From positions 20,883,501 to 20,947,500 of the forward strand of contig JABWDB010000002.1 of the NCBI GenBank assembly GCA_019614645.1: a stretch of 64,000 nucleotides of DNA, given 5' to 3'. The first letter of the stretch is position 1. Every line of letters begins with the position of its first letter. This document shows, piece after piece, positions 1-12,599 of the stretch. The position numbers and the translations under genes are program-made. Below the pieces are notes generated by a model. That model was given only the letters and a program-made list of their open reading frames with translations, was not told the DNA's origin and ran no database searches. This DNA is from Stratiolaelaps scimitus. Taxonomy: Eukaryota; Arthropoda; Arachnida; Mesostigmata; Laelapidae.

Positions 1-377
1 ATAAGAGATCTATGAAACACGCAGGCGAAGTGAGTCAGGATTGGCAGGGCCATCACTGAGCCTCTTGGTGATGCCATTTTTACAGTTATTGTTGTTGTGA
101 TGCAAGTTATATTGATATCGAGTTTGTCATCGAAGCCATTTGAAGGCACCATACATATTCAACTCGATCTATCTATTTGCATATTCACACAAGATTTGTT
201 CATTTATTATTTATTTATTTTCAAACTGTGAATCAAATGTCCCCAGAACAATGGTCAAGGATCGGCTTCAGGTCGTTTCTCCTTGCGCTTATGCGAAATA
301 GAATCTTCCCTCCGTCTGGTGAGCACAGACATTATGAAATGTGACTGCTTTTGTTCATCTAGGCAATTATTATCATC

Positions 378-417
<40 letters not shown>

Positions 418-3410
418 GTATTACAAAGAGTATTTGAGCTAAATATCGCATTTGCAATTTCTTCATATCCCCGCTCTCATCCAAAACTTTCTCAAAGTTA
501 AATGCTTTACACGGACAGGTGCGTATCTGTCCAAAGACCATCCCCAAATAAACCACCGTCATAACAGGTGGCAGATTATGTGTTAAGATAGAGCGATTTT
601 GGATATCATCCACAACTGCAAACATTTCCAAGTGCTAAACTGGCTAATCGCCCCGGATTTCACGTCCACACGGATTGAACAGGCTTTCGTCAGGGTTGAG
701 TGGGCATACTTTGTCCATAGGCTGTATGTCACTAAAACGACTCAAGGAACATTCAAATCGATCGAGCAGAGAGATAATTTCTCTTGGTTCCGCTACCGAG
801 TGATCGATCGAGTTCGTCGCCAGCCTCGTGCGTATTCCTGTCTATGACACGCGCAACAAACAGCCAGTAACTGGTCATCTCAGTCGATGCAAATCGTCAA
901 CTATTTGCAGTGCAAATCTCGTATCGTACTTCACTATTCGACCTATCAAATCGGTCATTAGCTTTGCCAAGAGAGGGTTCGAAGTGTTGCTAAGCAATGG
1001 GGACCACCTCAGCCTAATCATGTATGAGCCGACCTAAATCTGTATGAAATGAGATTGCCTCACGTCCGAATACTCCGGTACTTAACCAACACGGTGGGTG
1101 GCCGTGAGTTAAGTTTGACAGACCTCTCCCACTTTTGTCATAGATCTATTAGACATTATTATATGATCAAACAGCGTGTCGCTGAGTTTCAACTGGCCAA
1201 CATGACACGGTGTGTGGCGTAGGCGCGCTAGAAGTGATTCAGAGCACGACGGCACGCTGCTGAGAAACCTTTGAGTAAAATTTAGGGAATATCTGAAAAA
1301 GGGCTCCGCTCAACGTACTTGAATAGGCGGTGTAGAGTATTCTATTAGTCATATTCCAGTAATGAGCTCATGCAAGAGCCGGCGAGCGTCGACTAAGCCG
1401 GTCCCGTGAGCAAGGAGATTTCATTTCCAAGCATTTAAAATACTCAATTCGTAGACAGAATTTAATATCTTAGATGATGTGCAAAAATTGGCTGATTCTT
1501 AGAAAGCTTCCTAAATGAATTACTGATTAACGACTCTAAGCTATAGTCTATTTATTAATCGCTTTCACTGAAACTGCCAGGGCCGCATTATTATAAGCAA
1601 CATCATAATAAAATAAAAGGCAAGTGTTTCTGTATGAGTATCATTCTATAGGATTGTGTCAATCTGTTTGTGAGAACCCCAATGTCTACTTTGAGTCCAC
1701 AACCATTCCTATGTACGTAAATGTATACCATTAATTACAATGGTTGCTGTCGAAAAATGTGCATATCCAGCAAAAAAATATGGTGTCTTTTAGCCAAGTG
1801 CAGTACCGCATGGGTACGAAATTTCAAGGCGAATGAATCATGGTTGGAGCAGTCCACTGGATCGACTGCGGTGGACTGGCCACACAGCGAGTAGTCTATG
1901 ACGAGAGCCTTCGCTGGAGGGTCCACCTCGTCCTCATCGTTGAGCATCAAAGAACGCAACCAACAGCCAGAAAGACGGATCTACGCCAGTTCAGCTAAAA
2001 CAGGGCCCTTACGAAGCCGCGATGCTGGCTGAGCGAGCAACAATCGGCCATATTTCTAACTCAATGCATTCGCCTATCCAGAGACTCCGCTCCGCTCAAG
2101 CTGAGCCAGGCAGAGGCCTAGCGATCGAGGTATCGTTGAAGCGCCGACTGAAAATCGGTGTGTCCAACAATTCACTAGTTGTTACTAAACACACTAAACT
2201 TGACAGATTAAAACTATAGCTCGATCGGCTAATTGCCTGCTAATAGATTAGCACGAAAGTCACGTGAGATGGATTTGTTCAAACGCGACGGCGTTAGCTG
2301 TCATGCGGAACCGCCGAATCGGTGGTGGTGTCCAGCCGTTTACGCTGACACCCAATCTACTTGCACGAACTAATGCGCGAATGTATGACAGCAAGCTAGT
2401 ATGTTTTTTTTATCAACTTCAATACTCGTTGCTCCAACTACAGCTATCAACGAAGCCGCCCGAGCGTTCAGTTCGTTGTGGTAACATTCTCCGCCATGTC
2501 ACACAAATATTCAGGCAGTATTTGAGACTATTCAACTTCACCTTTCTTCTGACCTCTTCAAAACGGCGAAACCAGGCTATCGGAGCTAGCTAGGCACTTT
2601 GTTAGTAGTTGTTGGCAACCTCTGTTTTGTCTGGGTGACTATTTGTTTTTAATTCTACATACTTGTAACTAAATGCGAGATGTAGAAGCGGCACCATCAA
2701 TTACCATTGATGGACACATCAACAATCATTGAATTCTGGGGAAAATCTGCCGAACATCCAAACTTGCGGTCATCATCGTTCGTTGTAAGTCGCAGATATG
2801 TAAGCGAATCATATAAATACAGAATCATGTTTGTGGTCGGCATGCCCCTGTGACCTAGCCACCGTTAGTCGGTGTCTCCGTATAATCCCTTCTCATTATT
2901 CTCCAACAGAAGGTTACTAGCAGCAACAGCACTATCAGTATTGCCTGAGTGCGATATGCGAATCCGTGCTATTTTCTAGCGAACAGCAACAACAATAATA
3001 ACAATAATGCAGCTTAATGGGATGAATGAACGTGTGTGTGTGTGTGTGTATGAGTCAAATATATCGAAATATGTCCGGGTCCGGATAGTCTGCCCGTTTT
3101 TCTTAATGATTCGTCACTCGTTCTGCTATTGATGAGACGAGACTTCTTTTCCATGAGAGCCGGAATACGAGAATATTGTATGGATACAACTTGTGTTTTT
3201 TTTAGAAAAGACTAAGTAACAGTGAGAGAGAGAAAGAGAGCGCGTTATTAACATTAATGTTCAAATGAGTATTATTGATTAATTGTCGAAAAGCCTATCT
3301 CGATAAATTTATGAATGTACATGAACAAATGCCGAAAAACCGTCTGCCCACGAACTCGCTAAAGTGGAGGGGGTCTGAGATCGCTCCTTCGCTCTCAAAT
3401 GGGTTCTTAC
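1..3410. other. Presumed intron 1 of the syntaxin-like gene
   Basis: No supported exon was found on either strand. The stretch holds a TTA/ATT trinucleotide run near 374-418, a short (GT)n near 3032-3048 and AT-rich sequence. No syntaxin helix or SNARE-motif exon could be seen on the minus strand, so the rest of that gene should lie left of base 1. A 70-codon minus-strand frame at about 1735-1944, starting ATG with an acidic LNDEDEVDPP segment, is open but unrecognised and lacks clear splice support. Confidence 0.4.
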
Positions 3411-3584
3411 CTGTTGAACCATTTTCCAGAAGTCGCCAAGTTGATCGCCATGGTTCACCTGATTATTATTTTCAATTTCTATTGTGACCATCTCTCCTGC
3501 TTCGGTTGACTCCTTATCCTCATCCTCCTGATTGGCGGCGGCGGCCGCTCGGCTCTGTAGTTCTGCTAACAGATCTCGCGGCAT
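3411..3584 (-). CDS. Syntaxin-like SNARE, first coding exon (partial gene)
   Basis: This is a 58-codon exon beginning at an ATG in CAAGATGC context and ending in phase 0 at an excellent donor (CAG then GTAAGA). The peptide starts MPRDLLAELQSRA, continues with an acidic stretch (QEDEDKESTEAGE) and ends in DFWKMVQQ. Plasma-membrane syntaxins share this plan: an M-x-[KR]-D-x-L-x-x-L start, an acidic segment, then a D-F-[FW]-x-x-V motif opening the Habc bundle, followed by V-E-x-I-R. Syntaxins are target-membrane SNAREs that pair with SNAP-25 and VAMP proteins in vesicle fusion. The Habc helices, SNARE motif and C-terminal anchor are not visible and should lie off the left edge. A syntaxin-1 or syntaxin-4 type is most likely. 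The recognition rests on one short exon, so the subfamily is uncertain. Confidence 0.55.
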
Positions 3585-4900
3585 CTTGACGGCGAGGCAG
3601 ACCGGTGTTTATAGTAACGGGTGACGGTAGCAAGGTCGACCTTATGGTGTTGTCTCTATGTCTAACCACATGCGCCAGCTTCGTCGAATACTGCAAAAGC
3701 ACCGCTTCAATGACCGCAGCTACAACCGGCTCACACGCGCCGGCAGTATAAGCGTGTTAATTACCTCGACCGCAGTTTGCGATTGCAGCTTAGTTCGACT
3801 AAACCGTTCGTTGCTTGGCTCGTCGTGGACGAGCTGTATTTCTCCCACCCGGCGGCCGCGGGCTCCGGCGTCTCCAACCGGAATGTCCGCCAGACGGATT
3901 ATTGATCCCACGATCGTCTAGGGAGCTCCAACGGTCAGCCCGTGGATAGATTCACAGGGTCGCTGCAGCTATGGAAGGATTCAATTCCACAGCATAGCAC
4001 GGCGCTTTCTCAACGAAACCGGTAGTACACTGAAACACAGGCTCATACAACCCCACTTGTGGCGCGCAGGGGTTACGTCCGCGAGCCTGCTTACCTCACT
4101 GACAGCTACAATCACTGACGGCGTACTCCAACAACTAATCGTAGTTGATTACTCTCAAAATCGTCCTTTAACCACTCAGCTGTATGGCTGCACAATAGCA
4201 ACTACACTGGCACGCTTGCACGATCTGCAAAGACATCATACAGTACCCGACGGCCAGACCTCGCCCACCTGAGTCACTTCCAGCGTGAAGTATACAACAG
4301 CGGATGATCCTTCAGCAGCAACAGCAGCAGCATCAACAACATCAGCACATTCAAACTGCACACCCTGAGAGACGATACATTCACACGTTTGCTCATGCAC
4401 TTAATAAATACACCTCTATCAATCAATCAATGAATCATCTATCTATCGGCACTAATTGCACTGTCGCGATCAAAGATGACGACGAACCCCTTGAAATGGG
4501 TGCTCTCTTCGTTCAGCTGCTCGCTCGTTCCATGCTGGTGAGATATTTGATTTTGACACCTGGTTGTTTGTAGTTGCCATCACTGCTGGTTTTCTTGCGA
4601 GCTGTGCATAACAGCGATGATTTAAATCATCTCTTTCTCGGCCGATTCTGTTCCCCGTGGACGCTCCGCAGACGATCGTTCGAGAGCCCTCGGACGATCT
4701 CAGTGAACATATTAGTGGTTGTAGTAGTAATAATAATATTACATTCTTCTATTCTTCTTCGGTCGATCAGCTTCGAGCGAACACCCGTTCTCCTAGATGG
4801 ACACCAGCTTACATTCATTCATACGACAGCGGACGGAGGCTCCTCCATCCAAGACATACGCTCTCGTACAGAGCAGAGAAGCGGCAGAGGCAGAGAGCAA
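3585..4900. other. Upstream flank and 5' UTR of the syntaxin-like gene
   Basis: GC-richer sequence between the minus-strand syntaxin-like start and a possible plus-strand start region near 5 kb. It carries short CAG/CAA tracts near 4310-4350 and several stop-free frames of low complexity. I see no convincing exon. If the plus-strand candidate is real, this is a divergent promoter region. Confidence 0.3.
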
Positions 4901-4904
4901 AAGC

Positions 4905-4940
<36 letters not shown>

Positions 4941-4953
4941 GCTGCACTCAGTA
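4905..4953. promoter_or_regulatory. (GA)n tract followed by an Inr-like ACTCAGT
   Basis: An interrupted GAGAGA run at about 4907-4940 is followed by CTGCACTCAGTAG near 4943-4955. GAGA elements and a TCAGT-type initiator are common at arthropod promoters, and this pair lies about 100 bases upstream of an ATG at 5055. It could equally be a plain microsatellite; no transcript evidence is available. Confidence 0.25.
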
Positions 4954-5054
4954 GACACTCAGCAGTGGTTACACTCGAACAGGACCTCCTCTCACATCAA
5001 CTGTAACCGCAGCGGCGGCAGCAGCAGCAGCAACAACTACCAGATACAGTCACG

Positions 5055-5246
5055 ATGGGATCGTTGAGCATTACCACCGTACACTCGCTGCTGCCCACCA
5101 CCACCAGCGCCGGCACGACCAGCAACATTCAGCCGATGTCGCAAACCAACACACCCCAACAAAACAAGAATCAACGAGCGACCCAACTTTGGTCTACAGG
5201 CGCCGCAGTCGCCGCCGCCGCAGCAGCAGTAACACGAACAGCAGCC
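5055..5246 (+). CDS. Candidate first coding exon, plus strand, unknown protein
   Basis: An ATG in CACGATGG context opens 64 codons rich in T, S, N, Q and A that end in phase 0 at a good donor (GCC then GTAAGA). The first part (MGSLSITTVHSLLP, then TTSAGTT and NIQPMSQTNTPQQNKNQ) looks less like a simple repeat than the rest of the region. Without splicing, the frame runs on to a stop at 5658-5660 through poly-Pro, poly-Cys and Arg-rich sequence, which looks like repeat translation. I do not recognise the protein. A second ATG at 5426 in another frame (MANTPGSKEPSAP) leads to a perfect donor (CAGCTG then GTGAGT at 5500), so transcription here could use alternative first exons or the whole area may be 5' UTR. 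Confidence 0.28.
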
Positions 5247-5470
5247 GTAAGAAAGGGAGGTTGTCGTATCCGAGGCCGCCGTCGTCGTGGCCTCGCCGCC
5301 GCCAGTAAACCGCCGCCGCCACCGCCACCAATGAGTGCTGGTGTGCGCCTGGTGTTTTGCTGCTGTTGTTGGTGCTGCTGCTGCTGCTGTTCTTGGCGCC
5401 GCCGCCGCCGCCTCCGCCGCTGCCGATGGCTAACACACCCGGCAGCAAAGAGCCGTCAGCGCCAGCAGCA
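5247..5470. repeat. GCC/CTG/CCG trinucleotide-rich block
   Basis: Dense runs of CCG, GCC, GTC and CTG triplets (for example 5305-5330, 5356-5390 and 5398-5424) make frames on both strands open and yield poly-Pro, poly-Cys, poly-Arg and poly-Leu. This explains most of the overlapping ORFs here. Confidence 0.7.
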
Positions 5471-5499
5471 TCAGGCTCTGCTCGCCAGCGGCTCAGCTG
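5426..5499 (+). CDS. Alternative candidate first exon, plus strand
   Basis: An ATG followed by 24 codons (MANTPGSKEPSAP, then AASGSARQRLS) plus two bases ends at the donor GTGAGT. The next strong acceptor, CACCATTTCAG at 5754-5764, completes the split codon as Trp and continues RIKKDGLEQYNDNNNGTKK to a TAA near 5824-5826, which would give a 44-residue protein. Splice signals and phase agree, but the product is unrecognised and very short. It is one possible reading of a GC-rich transcript start. Confidence 0.22.
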
Positions 5500-5829
5500 G
5501 TGAGTTCTCCCTAGCAGACGATGGTGGTGGCAACAGTGAAGGGACGCGCGCTGCTGGCGGCGCTGGAACAGCAAAGAATATCTGGCTAGCCCATAGCGGC
5601 GACAGCAACGCCTCTGCGGTGTTCACGCGAACGCTGGCCGTGGATGGGAATGATGTCTGAGATGTTGGACGGCTCGGCAACCGCAATGAGCTGCGAGCCT
5701 GTCTCGCGCGGTCAACTGCTGCCTCTGCCGCTTATATTATCTTGCACCCCGATCACCATTTCAGGCGGATCAAGAAGGATGGACTTGAGCAATACAACGA
5801 CAACAACAACGGCACAAAAAAATAAAAAC

Positions 5830-8240
5830 AATACCGAGACAACTATTGCTAACGGCGCCAAATCCCTGATGCTATGGTACTCCCCAGAGTCTGCGATGAC
5901 CGTCACCAGGCCAGCTACGCGCTCACAGCGGCTAGAAGCCAACGCGTAGCGTGGCTTCGGCACCATATAGGGCAACGGTAGTCACTGGGAAAGTAGCAGC
6001 GATTGCGTCAGTTTGTCCGCCTCGAATACAACAATGGGATGGGTTCGGATGGTTCCGGCTGTGCCGGAAATCGGTGTAACTTTGGCGAAGAGGAAATCTT
6101 CGAAGGGCAACAGGGTACTTCCGGACCTCGCGTTACTTCAAGAAGAAGGTGAACGACTCGAGATGGATGGTCGTGGAGGCGTATTGAAATAGTGAGGCGA
6201 TCAGTGGTGGTGTATTCAGATGAAGAACTTAGAAAACAAACTAAATAAGTACCTCAATCTTGAAAGGATTAACTTACGAATTGCGATAGTTGTCAATTGA
6301 TGCTTTGGGCGTATACCGTATCAACGAGAGGCAGTTGTTGAAGATTTAGCTTTCATAGTTCACAAGAATTTCTATTTTCCAAAATGACATATGACTCGAA
6401 TGTACGAAAAGCCATCCCCAAGGTGACGTCTTCTCTACTTCATCGAAGCTGCTAATAACCGCAAAGGCCCAGCGTATGTTCCATGTGAGACAAAAACAGA
6501 GTTTGGTAATACTTCTGCTGCACCCAGCATCGGTCCGATTTTGCTCCCTCGTGTTTGGCGGCTCCAATTGCTGGTGTTGCTTGAAACCTGCTTCCTGAAA
6601 GAATGGTGTTCTTCGACTCCTGCTGGCCTACATAGAACTCCCAGCCAAAGGCATAGCGCATTTCTAGTCCCCTTGTGACGGCCAATATCGACGCATCCCG
6701 CAGGCTACAAGAGGTAGAAATCCAAAAACATATTTAGCTAGCAGCACAATAAGTGGCTAGAATGATTTCTTGTGCAGTCTGTCAACAAATCCCCGCCGGC
6801 GATCGTCATCGTCAATTTCTCTACATTCGTCGAAAGTGTTGCTGGTTGTATGTAATATATATATATATATATATATATTACAGGGATATTGCACGAAGTG
6901 GCTGATCGCGAAAAGAGTGTGCAGTCTGCGCTTGGCTAGCTTTGCACAGGGCACCCGATTCGTCACAAGCCACTAAATCCTCATGAAGCCTACGAAAACG
7001 CACCGCTGCTGGCACTGGTGGTGGTGCCGATGCAGCTGCCGTCGCTGACGTAATTTGGTAAAATCGCGGCTTGTCGACTCCCCGCCGGCACCGTCCTGGC
7101 TGCGTCGGATCAACAGCAAGAAATTCGCAGGGTTACCGGACAAAATGCCAGGCGTTTCGTCCGGTGGACGCGTTGGCTTCAGTCTATCTAGCTGGCTTTA
7201 TCACAAAAGGAATAATGATATTTTATTTTTATTATTATTATTATGTATGCAATGTATGTATATATGTCCGTCTTCCGAATTAGAAACATGTACATGTTCG
7301 ACATTGAATAGGCCACATGTTGGGGTCGGGCGTGTTGAAACGGTGCGGCAAATCTGTAGTTATACAAGTTCATATAGGCCATGCTTATTTTCATAGTACC
7401 TACGCGGTACAGATTTCACTATCGATATCATAAATATTATGCCGATATATCATTTTCATATGGAAATACATTCGTTATTCTCACATGAGGGCCTTTGTGC
7501 TAGAGTATAAGCCGTCGTCTCTACCCAATGTAGGCATAATTTCATACAGTCATTAGCACTTTTGTCTGTCTGATGAATCAATGAATCTAAAATGACTTAC
7601 AAATTAAGTTGGTAGAATCTAGTCGAACTCTTGACAGCGCCGTGTGATTCTGTCAGATTATATAGTCTTCTTGCCTTTGAGAGTGGGTGTGGGTGAGTTG
7701 GCTAGGAAAGTTGAGTGCAACACCACGTTTGAGCGCCCCAGCCCCCTAATGACATAAGGAGATTCTCGTTCGACCATTGCAGCAATGATTAATCTCTTCG
7801 GTCAAATTTTTAGTTGTAGAATGAATGTTGTTATGAAAACATCATCAATCACTTAATAAATGGCGTATTTTAAACTTGTACGTTGGTTTTCCATGGGCTC
7901 AGTGTATCACAATGAACGAAAGTAACATAGGAGGCATACTTCTATTCTGCATAATACATTTCAGGTGCTGCCAAATTGAAGATCCCAGAAGATGTGATGA
8001 TGTCTAGATTCGAGAAAATCTTCGACGTCCCTCTCGTCTGTTAAAGATACGTTATGCAACTTTGGTTGGCGTTGCATTCTTTTTAATAAGTTCAACGACC
8101 AATTCCGAGATGCTTAAGAAGAATCACCTTTCACTGTTTACCTACTTAGAAAATCTGGAAACGTGATTGTTGGCCACAGTCGAGAGCCCTATACCGTACA
8201 GTGTATATTTACTATCATATACCAACTGGGAACAGGGGGG
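5830..8240. other. Spacer with no supported gene
   Basis: No recognisable gene. It contains (AT)n at about 6855-6878 and a minus-strand stretch (about 6452-6704) that follows a strong acceptor-like TTTCTACCTCTTGTAG, with open translation in more than one frame. The rest is ordinary intergenic sequence. Confidence 0.35.
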
Positions 8241-8242
8241 GA

Positions 8243-8466
8243 TGTATCAGCTCTCGGAACATTCGGAACAATGAAATTTACTATTTGAACAAAAGAGAGG
8301 CAATGCCATCGCCTTCCTCAGGACAACGTCGGCCTCAGGCCCGGTCCCAGCTAATCCCCCCCAATAATCCCTAGAAATAATTCCTAATTATTGTATGTTT
8401 GAATAAATATATTCGTTTGAACAAATAGTACATTTCATTGTTCCGAATGTTCCGAGAACTGATACA
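8243..8466. mobile_element. Foldback element: 45-bp inverted repeats around a retroelement tail
   Basis: Bases 8243-8287 are the reverse complement of 8422-8466 with only two mismatches over 45 positions (shared core TTCCGAATGTTCCGAGA). The 134-base centre is mostly a copy of the repeat also found at 41175-41290. The structure would fold into a long hairpin. It resembles a MITE or foldback transposon, or a retroelement fragment captured between terminal inverted repeats. No transposase frame is present and no clear target-site duplication was established. Confidence 0.6.
8294..8407 (+). mobile_element. 3' tail of a non-LTR-retrotransposon-like repeat, copy A
   Basis: About 114 bases beginning AGAGAGGCAATGCCATCGCC and ending TGTATGTTTGAATAAA match copy B at 41175-41290 with few mismatches. 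The AATAAA near the end fits a retroposed 3' terminus. Copy A lacks the upstream coding-like part seen in copy B and is boxed between inverted repeats. Confidence 0.6.
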
Positions 8467-10398
8467 AACCCCTGTTCTTAGTTGGTTTGCTAACATTATT
8501 ATTTATCTTTCGGTCATCTTCTACATCACTGTGCAATTCTGTTGGCGTGTGGCTGTTAGATATGTTATGGAGTTTCTACTGGCTGTCGATTCCAGAGGAA
8601 ACGTTCGCTGGACAGAGAACAGGGGGTTAATTTCGCTGGGAACCCATTTTTCTGACCTTCATTGATCTGCTAGCTCCAGATGAAATCGTAGCAGATTTCG
8701 ATTTCGGGCAGATCGAACCCTTTCTGAAGACCTGCTGCCTCATGATCTGTAGCCATCGGCTCCGTACGCGACAGGCGGTGGTGGTGAAACAAGAAGATTT
8801 TTACGTTGAGCTGAATACGGTTGCGAGGTCGGGAGACGCTCCGTTGAGATGTCGTCGGTGGACAAAATACACTAAAAGCCGCCGATTTGAAACAGCGAAT
8901 GACTGAAGTTCTTATAAACTCGGATATTTTTAATCTGATGTCTCACCTAATAGCAACGAACTCAAGAGGTAGGAATTAGGCCAAAACCCCAAAAACCATG
9001 CTCGCTCACAACGAGTTATGATTATGCTCCCATGCCGCATTGCTGTAAACGATTGCAAGTTCTAGAAAGCCACTTATATAGCTATATGCAGCTGGCAGGA
9101 TTTTGTCCAATTATAATAACGTCATATTACCTTTTTTTTTGCAAAATGAAATAGATTCCACCAATAGTTGTATATCATACGGAGTTTTATTTTTGGTACT
9201 GTCATCATTTAATCGTATCCCCTGCAAGGCAGAAGCCCTCTACTACAATAGACGCATATCACAGAGTGATTCAAATCAAAGAGAAATTAATAATTTCTCG
9301 TATTTTCATTGATCAAGAAATTGACCTTCGATACCAATCTACAATGATGGCTATTCAAAATGAAATGAAAATACTTTCCCCTATAGAATACATCTCATTT
9401 TATTTATTTATTTAGTTATTTATTTATTGATGTTTAGCTTGCACGTAACATTATGGACTTGTAATGCGTTTTTTTCTATTGTAACTGCTTGGCCGGTCAC
9501 TTGGTCCGATCTGCAAAGCGACGCAGTTATTCATTTATCTGTCGCAGAGATGACGGCTTCAACTGAAACCCGCTTGTGTTTACCGGCACTTGCCTCCTCG
9601 TGCCTGGCCCATTAATGTCATTAATGCTTATCTCGTCACTCGAATGTGTTTATATGTTGCGTTTCGGATTGCATCGACATTGTGGTTCATTCTGACACCC
9701 ACATATCTACGTTGTACCGTTCATTGTGTGAGTAATAATAATGTTATCAAAATGAATGAAAACAAATAACAGTGCTGCTTGTAGCAGTGTACCCGTTCTG
9801 TCTTATGCGTTTCCTATGTGATCTTACTATCGTCGATAAGGCATCTACAACAATCGGCACAGCCTTCGACACAGCGGCGCCGAAGTTCATTTCTTGAGCG
9901 CGCGAAATATATATATATGTATATATATATACTTAGTTAGTTATAACTGCATCATATGCTTGTAATATTTGTATAGATATATTTATATCGATTGTATCAC
10001 CGCATCGTTTGTCAACCATTGTCAATGCCACCTTCGTTTTCAGCTTCTACAACGACTACCGTTCTATCAGGTGTCAAACCAGGTGACATAACCGGGCAAC
10101 TAACTGCTTTGTCCTGCAGGGGGCTCCTCCTGCAGTTATTCATATTTAGTAGATAGTTTTTGTTTAGTTTATGTCGATAGAAACGCTCATTGTATTCTGT
10201 TCGAGTTCATATTTCATATAGTGATCATCTAAAAACGTGGTTATCAATTAACGGTTAAAATATTAGCACCATTCACTGCGACCACCTTCGCTCTGCTCTG
10301 TCCGTGGTAATAATGTTTATGAATAGTACCAAAAGTTTATCGTATTATGTTAGTTGTTGCGGCCTGCATTTCGATGATACATTTTTCATGACACATGG

Positions 10399-10445
<47 letters not shown>

Positions 10446-11580
10446 GTGTGTGTTTATTTGTGTATAGTATCGCCATTTTGTTGAGTCTTTCCCTCTGGTG
10501 GCCAACACTGGTCTAGCACTCCTGAGTTCGAATCGCCAACCATCCGCTGTTACATCCACCATTCAGTGTCACTAGTCATTTCAAGTCACCTAGCCTAGCG
10601 AACGTATCCATTAACCAGTGTGCTTTCCCGTCGAATTAATCGTCTTCCTGCGTCCCGTAAATTAGTTTGCCTTTTGAAGAGCACCTTGACACCTGCTCTT
10701 GGTGGATTGGCCAACAATTCTCCACTATGACTACGACGGTGCACTTCATGTCTAACTGCGGGACTACAGCATTCTAGCCGGATTCGCCGTATGATGTGAT
10801 TTGTCATTTTCTATTGTTAATGTTCATATCTCACTTTTGGGCTATCTCGCTTGTGCGAGCTTTCTTGTCTTCATTTTTCTCTATCACTCAGTAATGATAA
10901 TAAAAATAATAATAAAAATAATAATACAGTAATGATAATACTATTGCGCAGACACCCACTACAGACCGCTCGCTCGATATGCTACTATCCGATGATACGT
11001 AAACATTACAAGTCCCCTTGATAGGCTGTCGTCCACAACAACGATTTGCACATCATTCAGCGTGTTTCATCTCGTCGAGCGGTCGTTCATGTTATATTCG
11101 ATAGCGCTAGACGTTGTTCCGCCAAGCCTCCATCTGATTACCAGACCCCCACCATTGATTCAGGTCTAGTCACGATCATGTCTCTTCTATGCAATATTGT
11201 GTGAAATAGAAAAAAAGCGTATATAAATCTAAAGAAAGTATAAGTTGACCTTAAAATTTGTGTTGTGTAATGATATATATATATATATATGTCTATTATT
11301 TTGTTAGGCATACATAGGTTTGATTATTGTTTTAGGTTATCATCCCGCTCGAACTCCGATGGATGGATCGATTGTCCTCTCGGGACGGCAATTGCCTGCA
11401 GGCAATACCAGCTCTCTCCTTCTCTGCTGTGCCTGCAGCGAACAGGAATGTAACAACAGCTTGTATATTTACCTCCGCGCCGATCCGTTACCCTTGTGCT
11501 CGCGATAGACAAAACGGCGTATATATATATATATATCTCCACCCAAACTCTACAGCCACATAGTTATTAATTAATTAGAC
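8467..11580. other. Spacer downstream of the NHERF 3' UTR
   Basis: No supported gene. It holds repeated TTTA units near 9396-9430, (AT)n runs at 9907-9931, 10405-10444, 11273-11290 and 11519-11536, and an AATAAT-rich stretch near 10897-10925. Small frames here are repeat translations. Confidence 0.5.
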
Positions 11581-11586
11581 TTTATT
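11581..11586 (-). terminator. Candidate polyadenylation signal AATAAA for the NHERF gene
   Basis: This is the first AATAAA on the minus strand downstream of the NHERF stop codon, about 1.0 kb away, preceded by AT-rich sequence. It implies a 3' UTR of about 1 kb. The call rests on the hexamer and its position only. Confidence 0.35.
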
Positions 11587-12599
11587 TAGCACCTTGCTCC
11601 GCACCGTATGCCGATCGTCAGCCGAATGCTCCACCTGTAGCCAGCAGCTTTCGCGCGTAGCGCTCCTGCTCGCGCACGCTGTGGCTTCATTTAGTTCATT
11701 GTGCCTTCATCGGACGCCAAACCACTACGGTGCATGTTAGATCAGCAGCGGCTAGGATCATACGTGACGATTTGCATAATCGAGCCCACCTTCGTATTGC
11801 TTCATGGGTTAGGCGTATGCATCCATTGCTACTCGTGCGTTACCTCTTTCTCTACGGTTGTGAGCACTTCTTAACCGATTAGCTATGATATCGTAACGAG
11901 GTAGGTTAACTAGCGACTGTAAAACACTCGCAAAACTCTCCGATCGTTTTACAACGAATCAACGATCGTTCATCTATCAGCCATAGAAAAAAAACCTCGG
12001 ATTGGTTTTCCCCGCCTCTCTCCATCAATAACCTCCATTGAGGTCTCAGCAGCAACATACAATTAACTATCGATCTCATTTACGAAGTGGGCTTAGCCGT
12101 TAAAACCCGTCGCTAACGCCCTTGTAAATTTCGATATTATTGTCATCGGCGATATAATGCTAACTCTTAGCCTCACGTTATCGTATCGTCAATTCTTCTG
12201 ACCGTTGCCACAAAAGTGACAACATTCATCTCGATGCGTACGAATGTATTACCTTCTATTGATACCTTTTGCTAATGAATAGAACCAAAATAAAATCCGT
12301 GTTGTTGTGACGTAATTATGCTCATCTTACCGACAATAACTACATGTTAAGAACTGCTACAATGCTAACATCGTCGCGGTGGCTGAGGCCTTGGCCGTGT
12401 GAATCATCTTTCCGTTCTACCCCTTATAACCTCCGTATCGCCAATCTCCCGTTCGATGTCACGGCCCGTTTCAAGCTAGTGTCCGAGGTTCACTCAAAAA
12501 TTAAAACAAAAAGTCAATCTGACAGACAATCCTATTCAGTATGACCGTAATAATAATAATAATAATAACAAGAATATGATGGGTGTCCCCAATTGTGGC

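Noticed and set aside
3608..3613. TATAAA on the minus strand before the syntaxin-like ATG
   Set aside because: It lies only about 24 bases before the start codon, too close to be the TATA box of that transcript.
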